The notes beneath the pieces were generated by a model that was given only the letters and a program-made list of their open reading frames with translations, was not told where the DNA came from and ran no database searches. Positions 9,435 to 18,452 of a DNA stretch of 64,000 bases are shown here, in pieces. Made by a program: the position numbers and the translations under genes. The stretch is from JASSUD01 sp031963005 (GTDB lineage: Bacteria > Pseudomonadota > Gammaproteobacteria > Burkholderiales > Burkholderiaceae): the NCBI GenBank assembly GCA_031963005.1, contig JASSUL010000007.1, forward strand, positions 91,811-155,810, given 5' to 3'. How positions within the stretch are numbered: position 1 is the stretch's first letter; the number at the start of each line of letters is the position of its first letter.

Positions 9435-11417
9435 CTAGCGCAACTGACGGTAAATCTGCTCTGCTAATGCGTGGGAAATACCTTCTACACTCGCTAACTC
9501 CTCGATGCTAGCGGCTTTAACGTCCGCCATACTCCCAAAGCGCATCAACAAGCGCTGGCGACGCTTGGCACCCACCCCCTCCAAAGTCTCCAATTCTGAA
9601 CGCTGGCGAGGCTTAGCGCGTTTTGCACGCATGCCGGTAATCGCAAACCGATGCGCTTCATCGCGAATCTGCGCAACCAATAATAAAGCGATGCTTTCTG
9701 GACCCAATACACAGGGGGGGCGACCATCCGCAAAAATCAAGGTTTCTAATCCCACTTTGCGATGCTCGCCTTTCGCCACGCCTACCAATTTGCGGTGATC
9801 TAAGCCCAAGTCTACAAAGACTTCTCGTGCAGCATTCACCTGCCCTATTCCCCCATCGACTAAAATCACATCAGGCCACTTGCGCGCCTCGGTATTAGGC
9901 GTCTTGATCGAGGGAGCATCGTCTATTGCCCTATTCGACTCCTGCGCTCTAGGGCTCCATGCCGTATAACGTCGACGCAGAACTTGGCGCATACCCGCAT
10001 AGTCATCGCCTGGCGTAATATTGTCTAGGGTATAACGCCTGTATTCTTTCGTTTGCATCTGATGGTACTGGTAAACCACGCAAGAAGCTTGAGTGGCTTC
10101 ACCGGATGTATGACTGATATCAAAGCATTCGATACGCAGATTCTCCAGCTCCTCCATAGGCCATCCTAACACCTCTGCAAGCGCCTTGGTCCGCTTTTGT
10201 TGGGAACTGCGTTGTGCTTCATGCTGCTCTAATGCAAGCTGCGCATTATGTTGTGCCATATCCAGCCAAGTTTTCCACAACGGTTTGCTTCGCGTGCCTC
10301 CCTCCGAAGGACATATCCATTTGACCGGATGTTGGGCCTGCGCCGTTAACACTTCTTTCAACTCAGGCGATGTGAGCGCATGGCTAGTAATGACCATCGC
10401 TGGTAGCGCGTGCATGGCGTAATGCTGACTCACAAAGGCTTCTAGCAAATCGATTTCTGTGCCTGCAGATAAATGCGTAGAAAAATACGCACGATCGCCC
10501 AGATGCCGCCCTCCACGTACCATAGCCAGATTGACACAGCCTTTTGCTGCACCTGCGACGACGGCAATAATATCGACTTCCATACTTCGACCTTGCGCAT
10601 CTTTTTCTGCCACTTCCACGGCTTGATGCTGCAGAACCCCCGAGAGCGCACTGATTTGATTACGCACTAATGCCGCTTCTTCAAACCGCAGCTCGCTAGC
10701 CAGTATCTGCATCCGACGCTCAAACTCACTCAATACCGTCTGATGCTCGCCTTTTAAAAAACGCATGGCATGCGATACATCTTGTGCATATGCTTCTTCA
10801 GAAATCGCCCCAACGCAGGGGGCTGTGCAACGACCGATCTGATGGAGCAAACAGGGCCTAGTCCGGTTTGCAAATACCGAATCTTCACACGTTCTAAGTT
10901 GAAAAACGCGCTGCAAGATTTGCACACTCTCTCGCACCGCATAACGCCCTGGAAAAGGGCCAAAATAATGGTTTTTGTGGTCAATTACTCCACGATGCGT
11001 GGAAATACGAGCAAATGGATGCTTACTGATCTTTAAATAGGGATACGATTTATCATCCCGAAACAAAATGTTATAGCGCGGTGACAGCGCTTTAATCAGA
11101 TTATTTTCTAGCAGCAGCGCCTCACTTTCTGAGCGCGTTACCGTCGTGTCTACACGCGCAATCTGTGAAACCATCAGCGCTATGCGAGGAGACAAACTGG
11201 TCTTCAAAAAATAGCTCGATACTCTTTTTTTTAGATCCTTGGCTTTGCCCACATAGAGCAGCGTGTTTTGCGCATCAAAATAGCGGTATACCCCTGGCAG
11301 ATGCGGCAAATGGCGGATCGTAGACATATCGATCCCCTGTGTCGGCGCTAAAAGAGGCGGCGCGCCATCAGCATCAGGGGCTGCGGGAGTCGTCGGGGGC
11401 GCGGAGGTCACTTTCAT
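9435..11417 (-). CDS. uvrC: Excinuclease ABC subunit C
   Basis: The dual-incision nuclease of nucleotide excision repair, 660 residues. It has an N-terminal GIY-YIG domain (about 38-85, LPGVYRYFDAQNTLLYVGKA), a UVR motif (about 230-260, FERRMQILASELRFEEAALV), an RNase H-like C-terminal nuclease domain (IECFDISHTSGE, DVILVDGGIGQ) and terminal helix-hairpin-helix motifs. The first 30 residues are Pro/Ala-rich and not typical. MSTIRHLPHLPGVYRYF at 11327 is an alternative start. Length and motifs agree with a functional UvrC. Confidence 0.95.
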   Translation of the reverse strand: MKVTSAPPTTPAAPDADGAPPLLAPTQGIDMSTIRHLPHLPGVYRYFDAQNTLLYVGKAKDLKKRVSSYFLKTSLSPRIALMVSQIARVDTTVTRSESEALLLENNLIKALSPRYNILFRDDKSYPYLKISKHPFARISTHRGVIDHKNHYFGPFPGRYAVRESVQILQRVFQLRTCEDSVFANRTRPCLLHQIGRCTAPCVGAISEEAYAQDVSHAMRFLKGEHQTVLSEFERRMQILASELRFEEAALVRNQISALSGVLQHQAVEVAEKDAQGRSMEVDIIAVVAGAAKGCVNLAMVRGGRHLGDRAYFSTHLSAGTEIDLLEAFVSQHYAMHALPAMVITSHALTSPELKEVLTAQAQHPVKWICPSEGGTRSKPLWKTWLDMAQHNAQLALEQHEAQRSSQQKRTKALAEVLGWPMEELENLRIECFDISHTSGEATQASCVVYQYHQMQTKEYRRYTLDNITPGDDYAGMRQVLRRRYTAWSPRAQESNRAIDDAPSIKTPNTEARKWPDVILVDGGIGQVNAAREVFVDLGLDHRKLVGVAKGEHRKVGLETLIFADGRPPCVLGPESIALLLVAQIRDEAHRFAITGMRAKRAKPRQRSELETLEGVGAKRRQRLLMRFGSMADVKAASIEELASVEGISHALAEQIYRQLR

Positions 11418-11641
11418 CTTAAAAAGTAGGGAACCTAGGGGTTCTGAGCATGCATGGAAAATGGGTTAAAAGTCAGCGTCCATCTATACCGCTCTGGACG
11501 GTACACTATAGTATCAGTGAAAATCCCCAATAATCCCCCAATACCGAAAAACAAAGCGCGATATCAAACCGCGCCCCATGATGGGTAAAAGGGATACGGA
11601 TTGGGGAAAAGTTTCCCTCTGCTTTGATAATAAACGCCTCT

Positions 11642-12883
11642 ATGCACTGTGATATTTTTTGTAAAGTAATCGACAATTTCGGCGATATCGGCATTTGCTG
11701 GCGTCTTGCGCGCCAGCTTGACGCAGACCATGGTTGGAAAGTACAACTTTGGGTCGACGATTTACCTACTTTTGCCAAACTTTGCTCTGCCATCGACCCT
11801 AGTCTGTCTGTGCAAAATGTAGGCACGCTACGCGTGCGGCACTGGAACGCGGACGCAGGAGATCACGCCCCTATTGACGCAATCCCAGAGATCGTCATTG
11901 AAGCCTTTGGTTGCGACCTTCCTGAGCGATATATTCAGCGCATGGCCACCTGCCAAGACCAGCACGATAGCAGCAGCAACGTCTCTAACGCTGACACCGC
12001 AGGATCACCAAAAAACACCTCACTCGGGGTAACACGACACCGCCCTGTATGGATCAATCTAGAATATCTCAGCGGTGAATCCTGGGTCCCCCACTTTCAC
12101 GCACTTCCGTCTATGCACCCGCGCTACCCCCTTATCAAAACCTGCTTTTTCCCGGGGTTAGAAAAAGGAACCGGAGGAGTTTTAAAAGAGCGGGACTTAC
12201 TCACCGAGCGCGAGACTTTTTTAAACGATCCTGCAGCGCGTACCGCATTTTGGGAGATATTGGGTCTATCTGCCTCTACGGCGCAAACAACGCATACCAC
12301 GCGTATTTCGCTATTTTGCTATGAAAACCCTCTGATCACGACCTTACTTGATCAATGGAGCATGCACCCTACCCCGATTGTCTGCTTTGTCCCACAAGGT
12401 CTGATCTTACCCGCCGTGGCCCAATATATGGGACAAGCAAACTTACCCGCAGGCACTAGCGCAACGAAAGGCCAACTCACGGTCTATAGCCTCCCTTTTC
12501 TCACACAGCATCAATATGATCAACTGCTATGGCTGTGTGATCTCAACTTTGTAAGGGGAGAAGATTCTTTTGTCCGCGCGCAATGGGCGCAACGCCCTTT
12601 CATATGGCATATCTATCCACAACAAGAACAAGCCCATCTCATCAAACTAGAGGCCGCCTTACAGCACTATACCGCCCACTTAGAAAAACCCGCCAGCGAA
12701 GCCCTGATCCAATTTTGGCACGCATGGAATGGAGCCCCTGACGCCACATTGCCCGATCCTGCTCTCTTCTGGGCCCAACAAAAAACCCTTCAACACCACG
12801 CTCATTCCTGGGCGCATACTCTTTCTGCAGTGGGAGATCTTAGCTCTAACCTGGTGGCTTTTTGTGAGGCGCATTTTTTGTAA
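11642..12883 (+). CDS. earP: EF-P arginine 32 rhamnosyltransferase EarP
   Basis: A glycosyltransferase of 413 residues that moves rhamnose from dTDP-beta-L-rhamnose to an arginine of elongation factor P. The N-terminus CDIFCKVIDNFGDIGICWRL carries the paired aspartates (D11, D15), and the C-terminal region has the NFVRGEDSFVRAQWA block with the key glutamate. The frame extends upstream to a TTG at 11624, but the ATG at 11642 fits homologues better. In Burkholderia efp normally follows earP. Here no efp is found downstream, only a short degraded stretch. rmlB and rmlC, which help make the donor sugar, lie about 10 kb away. Confidence 0.9.
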   Translation: MHCDIFCKVIDNFGDIGICWRLARQLDADHGWKVQLWVDDLPTFAKLCSAIDPSLSVQNVGTLRVRHWNADAGDHAPIDAIPEIVIEAFGCDLPERYIQRMATCQDQHDSSSNVSNADTAGSPKNTSLGVTRHRPVWINLEYLSGESWVPHFHALPSMHPRYPLIKTCFFPGLEKGTGGVLKERDLLTERETFLNDPAARTAFWEILGLSASTAQTTHTTRISLFCYENPLITTLLDQWSMHPTPIVCFVPQGLILPAVAQYMGQANLPAGTSATKGQLTVYSLPFLTQHQYDQLLWLCDLNFVRGEDSFVRAQWAQRPFIWHIYPQQEQAHLIKLEAALQHYTAHLEKPASEALIQFWHAWNGAPDATLPDPALFWAQQKTLQHHAHSWAHTLSAVGDLSSNLVAFCEAHFL

Positions 12884-12898
12884 GGCGCAATTAGCGCC
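12884..12898 (+). terminator. Short hairpin after earP
   Basis: GGCGC/GCGCC stem with an AATTA loop directly after the earP stop codon. It overlaps an alternative pairing with GAGGCGC inside the end of earP. There is no long U-tract, so termination strength is uncertain. Confidence 0.4.
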
Positions 12899-13176
12899 TC
12901 TCACTCGTTCTATTGATCCATTTTTTGACCGGCGTAAGCATTCCAATGACTTCTTTCGAAACCGAGTAGCTAGTATGGTAGGTTGGTGGTGACGAAGGAA
13001 CCCCAACATGCACGCCATGACGTCTTTGATGACCAGCTTACAATTATCTTAATGAAACGGCAATTTCCATTGACGATATGGGTAGAGCTATTGAGCAAGC
13101 TGTTCTAGAAAATAATGCCAAACCGCTTACGGGAAAAAGCACAATGATCGGCGCATTGGAGGCGCTTATATCGATC
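12899..13176. other. Gap after earP with a possible gene remnant
   Basis: No intact gene. Around 13035-13190 the plus strand has open stretches that read like protein pieces in two frames: IDDMGRAIEQAVLENNAKPL, and after a frame change RIGGAYIDPKNDSLDT followed by a stop. This looks like an eroded coding sequence of unknown origin. No trace of efp was seen. Confidence 0.3.
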
Positions 13177-13917
13177 CTAAAAACGATAGCCTAGATACAT
13201 AAAAGGGAGGATCGGGTTGATTCTTATTTTGTTTTGATAAGTTGCTCTGTAGACTTCGTGCCTATTGTCTTCAATATCGGTATAGAAGGTCGCTATCGCG
13301 CGAAGTGGCATGTAATACACCGACAGTCCTCCAAACCAGTGCTTTTGGAATTGGTACATTAGGCCTGCATTAAAAACCGCGTTCCAGGTATTTTTTGCAG
13401 ATACGGACATCGTTGCTGCATCGCCAAACGAGACTTCAAAAATAGGATTATCGAAGTGTGCATGGGTAAACCATGTTCGACTTAACCCTATACCTGCATA
13501 GGGACGCCATTGGCTGCTTTCATCAAAAAAGTAATATTTGAGCAGCAATGCAGGGCTCCATTGCCGTACCGTGCCTAGCTTTCCCATTACAGTCCATTTG
13601 TTTGCACCATAAAGGTTCCATTCTGGCGCAATGCCCAGCATGAATTCGCTAGCCCAATGATCGGTTAGAAAATAGGTTGCAAAAACACCGGCACTGTTTG
13701 CACGGGCCAGCGATGTCCCTCCACCATCGAAGCCAAATACGGGGACGCGCTTGGTATTGAACGTAGCGGATGGACCATCTTCGAGCATACCGCTCTTTTC
13801 TTGTGGAGCAAAATGCATCCAACCGGCACTCAGTAAAAGACGACCCGCTGTTTCCGCCTGTGCTACGCAAGCGCAAGCCCACAGCATACCTATCATCATA
13901 ATACGTTTGAACTTCAT
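13177..13917 (-). CDS. OmpW-family outer membrane beta-barrel protein
   Basis: A protein of 246 residues with a signal peptide (MKFKRIMMIGMLWACACVAQA) and a body of alternating aromatic/polar beta strands. It includes FATYFLTDHWASEFMLG, LLLKYYFFDESSQWRPYAGI and a C-terminal LPFMYLGYRF ending in Phe, as expected for a barrel recognised by the BAM machinery. The pattern fits the OmpW family of small eight-stranded porin-like proteins. The frame begins at a TTG (13932), but the ATG at 13917 is preceded by GAGGAGGG and starts the signal peptide. Substrate is unknown. Confidence 0.8.
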   Translation of the reverse strand: MKFKRIMMIGMLWACACVAQAETAGRLLLSAGWMHFAPQEKSGMLEDGPSATFNTKRVPVFGFDGGGTSLARANSAGVFATYFLTDHWASEFMLGIAPEWNLYGANKWTVMGKLGTVRQWSPALLLKYYFFDESSQWRPYAGIGLSRTWFTHAHFDNPIFEVSFGDAATMSVSAKNTWNAVFNAGLMYQFQKHWFGGLSVYYMPLRAIATFYTDIEDNRHEVYRATYQNKIRINPILPFMYLGYRF

Positions 13918-14038
13918 CTTCCCTCCTCGCAAAAAAAGGGCAGCCGATGTTAGGCAGCCAGGGCAGCGCTATTTTCAGGTCGAGGAATGGGCCTCATTGC
14001 GTGAAGTCTAACCTCGCTTTACAACGCACTATACGATT

Positions 14039-14944
14039 TCAGCATCCACTTTCAATACGCGCATAGGCGCTGTGATTATGGATAGATTCAAAGTTTTCTG
14101 CCTCGAGCGTATACGCAAGAATGCGGGAATCTTGATTGAGGCGTACGGCGATATCACGCACTAAATCTTCTACAAATTTAGGGTTTTCATAAGCGCGTTC
14201 TGTGACAAATTTTTCATCGGGGCGCTTTAAAACTCCCCACAGTGCACAGGAGGCTTCTTCTTCTGCTAGATTTACTAGATGATGAATCCACGCTTGTAAG
14301 GAAGCAGCAGGGCCATTAGCCACTGCGGCATCAGGACACAATTGCGCTCGGATATTAATATGCGAGCGTTGATTATGCGCGCCATATTTAGAAATCTTTT
14401 TGGAACAGGGGCATAGGCTCGTCACAGGGACTTGGACTTGCAGGAAAAAGCAAAGATCCGGCATGCCGATGGATCCTGTCTGCGCTCCGGATGCGTTGGG
14501 CTTGGCTTCACCAATCAAGATGACGTCATAATCTAATAGGCTTTCAACGCCAGAAACGGGGGCCGTTTTACGAATAAAATAGGGAAAACTGACTTCAATG
14601 CGCCCCGCCTGCGATTCCAGTTTGGCAAGCATGCGCGTAAGCATATGGGCAAAACTGGGCCAATTGAGCGGGGCTTTTTCTTCTTCTAGAAGTTCCATAA
14701 AACGGGACATATGAGCCCCTTTTTTATGGGCAGGCAATGCAACATCTAAATGGAAACATCCCACCGTCGATTGTGCAGGACATTCTACATCAGAGCTTTC
14801 TGCTGCACCGGCAGGGAGGGTATCTCCTACGGTGACGGGAAAGCGTACAGCCCGCACCCCCACACGCCCAATGGGAATCTGACGGCGATCTTCGCTACCT
14901 TGAATATCGGGCATGGGGTGGTGTGGGGAGGTCAAGGTATTCAT
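14039..14944 (-). CDS. folE2: GTP cyclohydrolase FolE2 (type IB)
   Basis: Converts GTP to 7,8-dihydroneopterin triphosphate, the entry to folate, and in many bacteria queuosine, biosynthesis. It has 301 residues, somewhat longer than usual, with the family N-terminus (PDIQGSEDRRQIPIGRVGVR), the middle block SLCPCSKKISKYGAHNQRSH carrying the conserved Cys near residue 177, and PKFVEDLVRDIAVRLNQD towards the end. It is last in the xseB-ispA-dxs-folE2 series on the minus strand, an order familiar from Burkholderia. About 140 bp separate it from dxs. No Zur-like palindrome was seen upstream. Confidence 0.93.
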   Translation of the reverse strand: MNTLTSPHHPMPDIQGSEDRRQIPIGRVGVRAVRFPVTVGDTLPAGAAESSDVECPAQSTVGCFHLDVALPAHKKGAHMSRFMELLEEEKAPLNWPSFAHMLTRMLAKLESQAGRIEVSFPYFIRKTAPVSGVESLLDYDVILIGEAKPNASGAQTGSIGMPDLCFFLQVQVPVTSLCPCSKKISKYGAHNQRSHINIRAQLCPDAAVANGPAASLQAWIHHLVNLAEEEASCALWGVLKRPDEKFVTERAYENPKFVEDLVRDIAVRLNQDSRILAYTLEAENFESIHNHSAYARIESGC

Positions 14945-15083
14945 ACGATAAGAAATAGCAAAAAATATAAATGTATAGTCGCCTGCTTGCTGGGCAGCAG
15001 CGGCAGACGACCTTGTACAAGGGAGTCAGGAGTTATCCACCTTCCTGGAAGGCGCATTATCACTTTAATGCAAAATGCATAGA

Positions 15084-17081
15084 CTATTCAGCCCAATCGG
15101 CTTCAAAGTGCTTTCGAATAGCCTTTTCAATACCAGGGGCATCGAGTCCATATTCTGAGAGCAATGTAGGCGCATCACCATGATCGATAAAACAGTCAGG
15201 CAGACCCAACTGTAAAACAGGACGCACAATATGGGCAGCCAACAGGCTTTCTACGCATGCCGAGCCAGCCCCTCCCATAATACATCCTTCCTCTGTAGTG
15301 ACTAGCAGATCGTGCGTTTGCGCAATCTGATGCAACATAGCCTCATCTAACGGTTTAATAAAGCGCATATTCACCACCGTCGCATCTAGTGCTTCTGCTG
15401 CCTTGAGGCTAGGCTCTAACAAGGTACCAAAAGCAAAAATAGCGATGCGTGGTAGCGTTGAACGGGTATTGGATGCAGAGTCCGCATCGTTTTTGTCGTG
15501 CAATGGGGGTTGTATAGAGATGCGTCTTAGTTCTGCGCTACCCAAAGCTAAAGGAGGTAAGGGAGGCTGTACAGCAGTAGATCCCCCAGCGCTCCTTTTC
15601 TCTGGGCACGTGGAAGCCTCCACTAACATACAAGCAGGCAAACGGCCTGGGCCTTTGCCTCTTGGATAACGCACCGCTACAGGACCAGTATGGTGCAATG
15701 CGGTTTCCAGCATCTGCCAGCATTCTTGCTCGTCAGAAGCCGCCATGACCACCATATTAGGGATACAGCGTAAAAAAGCTAAATCATAAGCGCCATTATG
15801 GGTTGCTCCGTCTGCACCCACCAATCCCCCGCGGTCTAGCGCAAAGATGACATGGAGATTCTGTAGTGCCACATCGTGAATCAGCTGATCATATCCACGC
15901 TGTAAAAAAGTCGAATATATTGCAACTACTGGGCATAACCCTTCTGTAGCCATACCGCCTGCCAGGGTAATAGCATGCTGCTCGGCGATCCCCACATCAT
16001 AGTAACGATGGGGAAAACGCTGTTCAAATTCCACTAATCCTGAGCCTTCACGCATAGCCGGCGTAATTCCGACAACACGGGTGTCACGCTGCGCAGCATC
16101 GCATAACCAGGCGCCAAATACTTGCGTATAGGTACATCCGTTCATGGTGGAAGGAGGGGTAGGCTCTATACCCACTGCCGGATTAAAGCGACCAGGGCCA
16201 TGGTAGAGGATGGGGTCTGCTTCGGCAAGTTTATAGCCCTGCCCTTTTTTGGTGATGATGTGCAAAAACTGCGGGCCTTTCAGTTTTTTTAAATTCTGTA
16301 AAGTGGGAATTAAGGAGTCGAGGTCATGACCATCTATCGGGCCAATATAGTTCAGACCAAATTCCTCAAATAAGGTCGCGGGAACAAACATTCCCTTTGC
16401 ATGCTCTTCCATACGCTGCATAAAACGCAAAACAGGCGGCGCAATGCGGAGCATGCGCTCAAGACCTTGTCGGGTTTTAGCATATAGGCTTCCGGAGAGT
16501 AATCGGGCTAGATAGCGATTCAGCGCTCCCACAGGGGGGGAGATCGACATTTCATTATCATTTAATACAATGATAAAGGGCAGATCATCACACACTCCGG
16601 CATGATTCATCGCTTCAAATGCCATGCCTGCGGTCATAGCACCATCGCCAATCACCGCTAAGGTATAGCGCATTTCTTTTTTAAGATGGCTAGCAAGCGC
16701 CATACCTAATGCAGCAGATATCGAAGTACTGGAATGCCCGGCGCCAAATGCATCATAAATCGACTCACAACGTCTTGGAAAACCGGATACCCCGCCCTGC
16801 TGACGCAATTGCGCCATGCCTTCACGCCGCCCTGTGAGGATTTTATGCGCATAGGTTTGATGACCTACATCCCAGACAATACGATCCCATGGCGTATCAA
16901 AGACATAATGCAAGGCCACGGTTAACTCGATGGTTCCCAAATTCGACGATAAATGCCCGCCTGTACGTGAAACACTCTCCAGAATAAATCCACGCAATGC
17001 TTCTACCACTTCAGGCAAGGCCTCTCTGGGTAAAGCACGTAGCGCGCTAGGCGCATCGAGGTTTTGCAAGATGTCGTACAT
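15084..17081 (-). CDS. dxs: 1-deoxy-D-xylulose-5-phosphate synthase
   Basis: Thiamin-diphosphate enzyme that condenses pyruvate and glyceraldehyde 3-phosphate, the first step of the MEP isoprenoid pathway. It has 665 residues with the TPP motif GDGAMTAGMAFEAMNHAG near 150, the pyrimidine domain (DVGIAEQHAITLAGGMA; DRGGLVGADGATHNG near 410-430) and a transketolase C-terminal domain. A Ser/Pro-rich insertion (about 500-550) between the last two domains is longer than usual. It lies 94 bp downstream of ispA on the same strand and probably shares its transcript. Confidence 0.96.
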   Translation of the reverse strand: MYDILQNLDAPSALRALPREALPEVVEALRGFILESVSRTGGHLSSNLGTIELTVALHYVFDTPWDRIVWDVGHQTYAHKILTGRREGMAQLRQQGGVSGFPRRCESIYDAFGAGHSSTSISAALGMALASHLKKEMRYTLAVIGDGAMTAGMAFEAMNHAGVCDDLPFIIVLNDNEMSISPPVGALNRYLARLLSGSLYAKTRQGLERMLRIAPPVLRFMQRMEEHAKGMFVPATLFEEFGLNYIGPIDGHDLDSLIPTLQNLKKLKGPQFLHIITKKGQGYKLAEADPILYHGPGRFNPAVGIEPTPPSTMNGCTYTQVFGAWLCDAAQRDTRVVGITPAMREGSGLVEFEQRFPHRYYDVGIAEQHAITLAGGMATEGLCPVVAIYSTFLQRGYDQLIHDVALQNLHVIFALDRGGLVGADGATHNGAYDLAFLRCIPNMVVMAASDEQECWQMLETALHHTGPVAVRYPRGKGPGRLPACMLVEASTCPEKRSAGGSTAVQPPLPPLALGSAELRRISIQPPLHDKNDADSASNTRSTLPRIAIFAFGTLLEPSLKAAEALDATVVNMRFIKPLDEAMLHQIAQTHDLLVTTEEGCIMGGAGSACVESLLAAHIVRPVLQLGLPDCFIDHGDAPTLLSEYGLDAPGIEKAIRKHFEADWAE

Positions 17082-17175
17082 GAATGCTCCAAGAAGTACA
17101 CAAGCTATAGGCAGCGTTAAGCCTGTTTACTCATTTTACGAAAGCCAAAGAGAGGGGGCATGATCGAAATGACGG

Positions 17176-18129
17176 TTATGAAACGCGCTCCACAACCCAA
17201 TCGGCTAATTGCGCTAGCCGATCAGCGCGATGGCCTAAGCGCTCTAACGCCAGATGGGCTTCGATTCGCAGTTCTTGTGCTAACGCATGAGAGGCTTCTA
17301 GACCTAACATAGAGACATACGTTGGCTTTGCCTGGAGCGCATCTTTACCCGGCGTTTTACCTAAAGTGGATGCGGTCGCCGTGGCATCCAAAAGGTCATC
17401 GACGACTTGGAATGCCAAGCCAATTGCGCGAGCATATACGCCTAGCGCCGTTTCTAATTCCTGTTCGATAGGAGTAGGCCCCGCATGCGCTCCCATGCGT
17501 ACCGCCGCTTCAATCAACGCTCCGGTTTTCAAACGATGCATGGTTTCCAGTTGTGCACGCGGCAAGGTCAAGCCGACATTCGAAAGATCTAAGGCCTGCC
17601 CTCCTGCCATTCCCAAAGAACCACTAGCCCAAGCCAGCTCTCTGACCCATCGCGCTTGACGATGGGCATCGAGTATACCGTGCGCGGCATCGGATAGTTC
17701 ACGCGATGAAGATATCGCATCCCCTACAGGGCTTTGATCGGTCAACACAATGAAGGCTTGCGCTTGCAATGCATCCCCCACTAAAACCGCCGTGGCTTCT
17801 CCATAGCGTCGATGCACCGTAGGTTGACCGCGTCGCCAATCGTCATTATCCATGGCTGGCAAATCATCATGCACCAGCGAATAGGTATGGATCAACTCCA
17901 GTGCAACCGCAGGGATGTCCAGCATCTGCGGTGCAGCGCCTACGAGTTCTCCCGCTGCATGACATAGTAAAGGCCGTATACGTTTCCCCCCTCCTATCAC
18001 CGCATAGCGCATGGCTTCATGAAGGATCGTAGGTACGGTGCTAGATTCGGGCAGTGTGCGCTCTAGCGCGATCTCCGTACGCTGACAAATGGCCTGCATC
18101 CATGGCTTAAAGTCTAAAGGTTCAGGCAT
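17176..18129 (-). CDS. ispA: Farnesyl diphosphate synthase / short-chain polyprenyl synthase
   Basis: Makes farnesyl diphosphate from IPP and DMAPP, 317 residues. Both aspartate-rich motifs are intact: the first in LVHDDLPAMDNDDWRRG near 84-100, the second in FQVVDDLLDATA near 238-249. GGKRIRPLL near 48-56 binds pyrophosphate. The start overlaps the end of xseB by 8 nt, so the two are translationally coupled. With dxs downstream this forms an isoprenoid operon. Confidence 0.95.
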   Translation of the reverse strand: MPEPLDFKPWMQAICQRTEIALERTLPESSTVPTILHEAMRYAVIGGGKRIRPLLCHAAGELVGAAPQMLDIPAVALELIHTYSLVHDDLPAMDNDDWRRGQPTVHRRYGEATAVLVGDALQAQAFIVLTDQSPVGDAISSSRELSDAAHGILDAHRQARWVRELAWASGSLGMAGGQALDLSNVGLTLPRAQLETMHRLKTGALIEAAVRMGAHAGPTPIEQELETALGVYARAIGLAFQVVDDLLDATATASTLGKTPGKDALQAKPTYVSMLGLEASHALAQELRIEAHLALERLGHRADRLAQLADWVVERVS

Positions 18130-18403
18130 CGGCGACCGTATCCTGTGCAGACCAAGGTTTTAAACTGCCTTCTTCGCCGCCTTCGAGTATGCGAACTTGC
18201 TGTTCAACATGCTCTAGCTGCTTTTGGCAATAAGACACCAAAACGGTACCGCGCTCGTAAGCCTTCAGCGACGCTTCCAATTGGAGATTCCCTGTCTCCA
18301 TTTTTGCAACCAAAGCCTCCAGTTCTTCAAGAGCCGCTTCGTAGCTTGCCGGCAAATCGGCGGCCTTTGCTGGTGGAGGTGTTGCTTCGGATTTTGGTTT
18401 CAT
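18122..18403 (-). CDS. xseB: Exodeoxyribonuclease VII small subunit
   Basis: A small acidic helical protein of 93 residues, partner of XseA in the ssDNA exonuclease VII. The conserved part YEAALEELEALVAKMETGNL (about 21-40) and SLKAYERGTVLVSYCQKQL are typical. The first 18 residues are Lys/Pro/Ala-rich. It overlaps ispA by 8 nt, the usual xseB-ispA arrangement. xseA is not in the window. Confidence 0.93.
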   Translation of the reverse strand: MKPKSEATPPPAKAADLPASYEAALEELEALVAKMETGNLQLEASLKAYERGTVLVSYCQKQLEHVEQQVRILEGGEEGSLKPWSAQDTVADA

Positions 18404-18452
18404 GGCCTAGCATCCTTAGTGTGATGAATTTGTTGGCGAATAATCATAGCGA

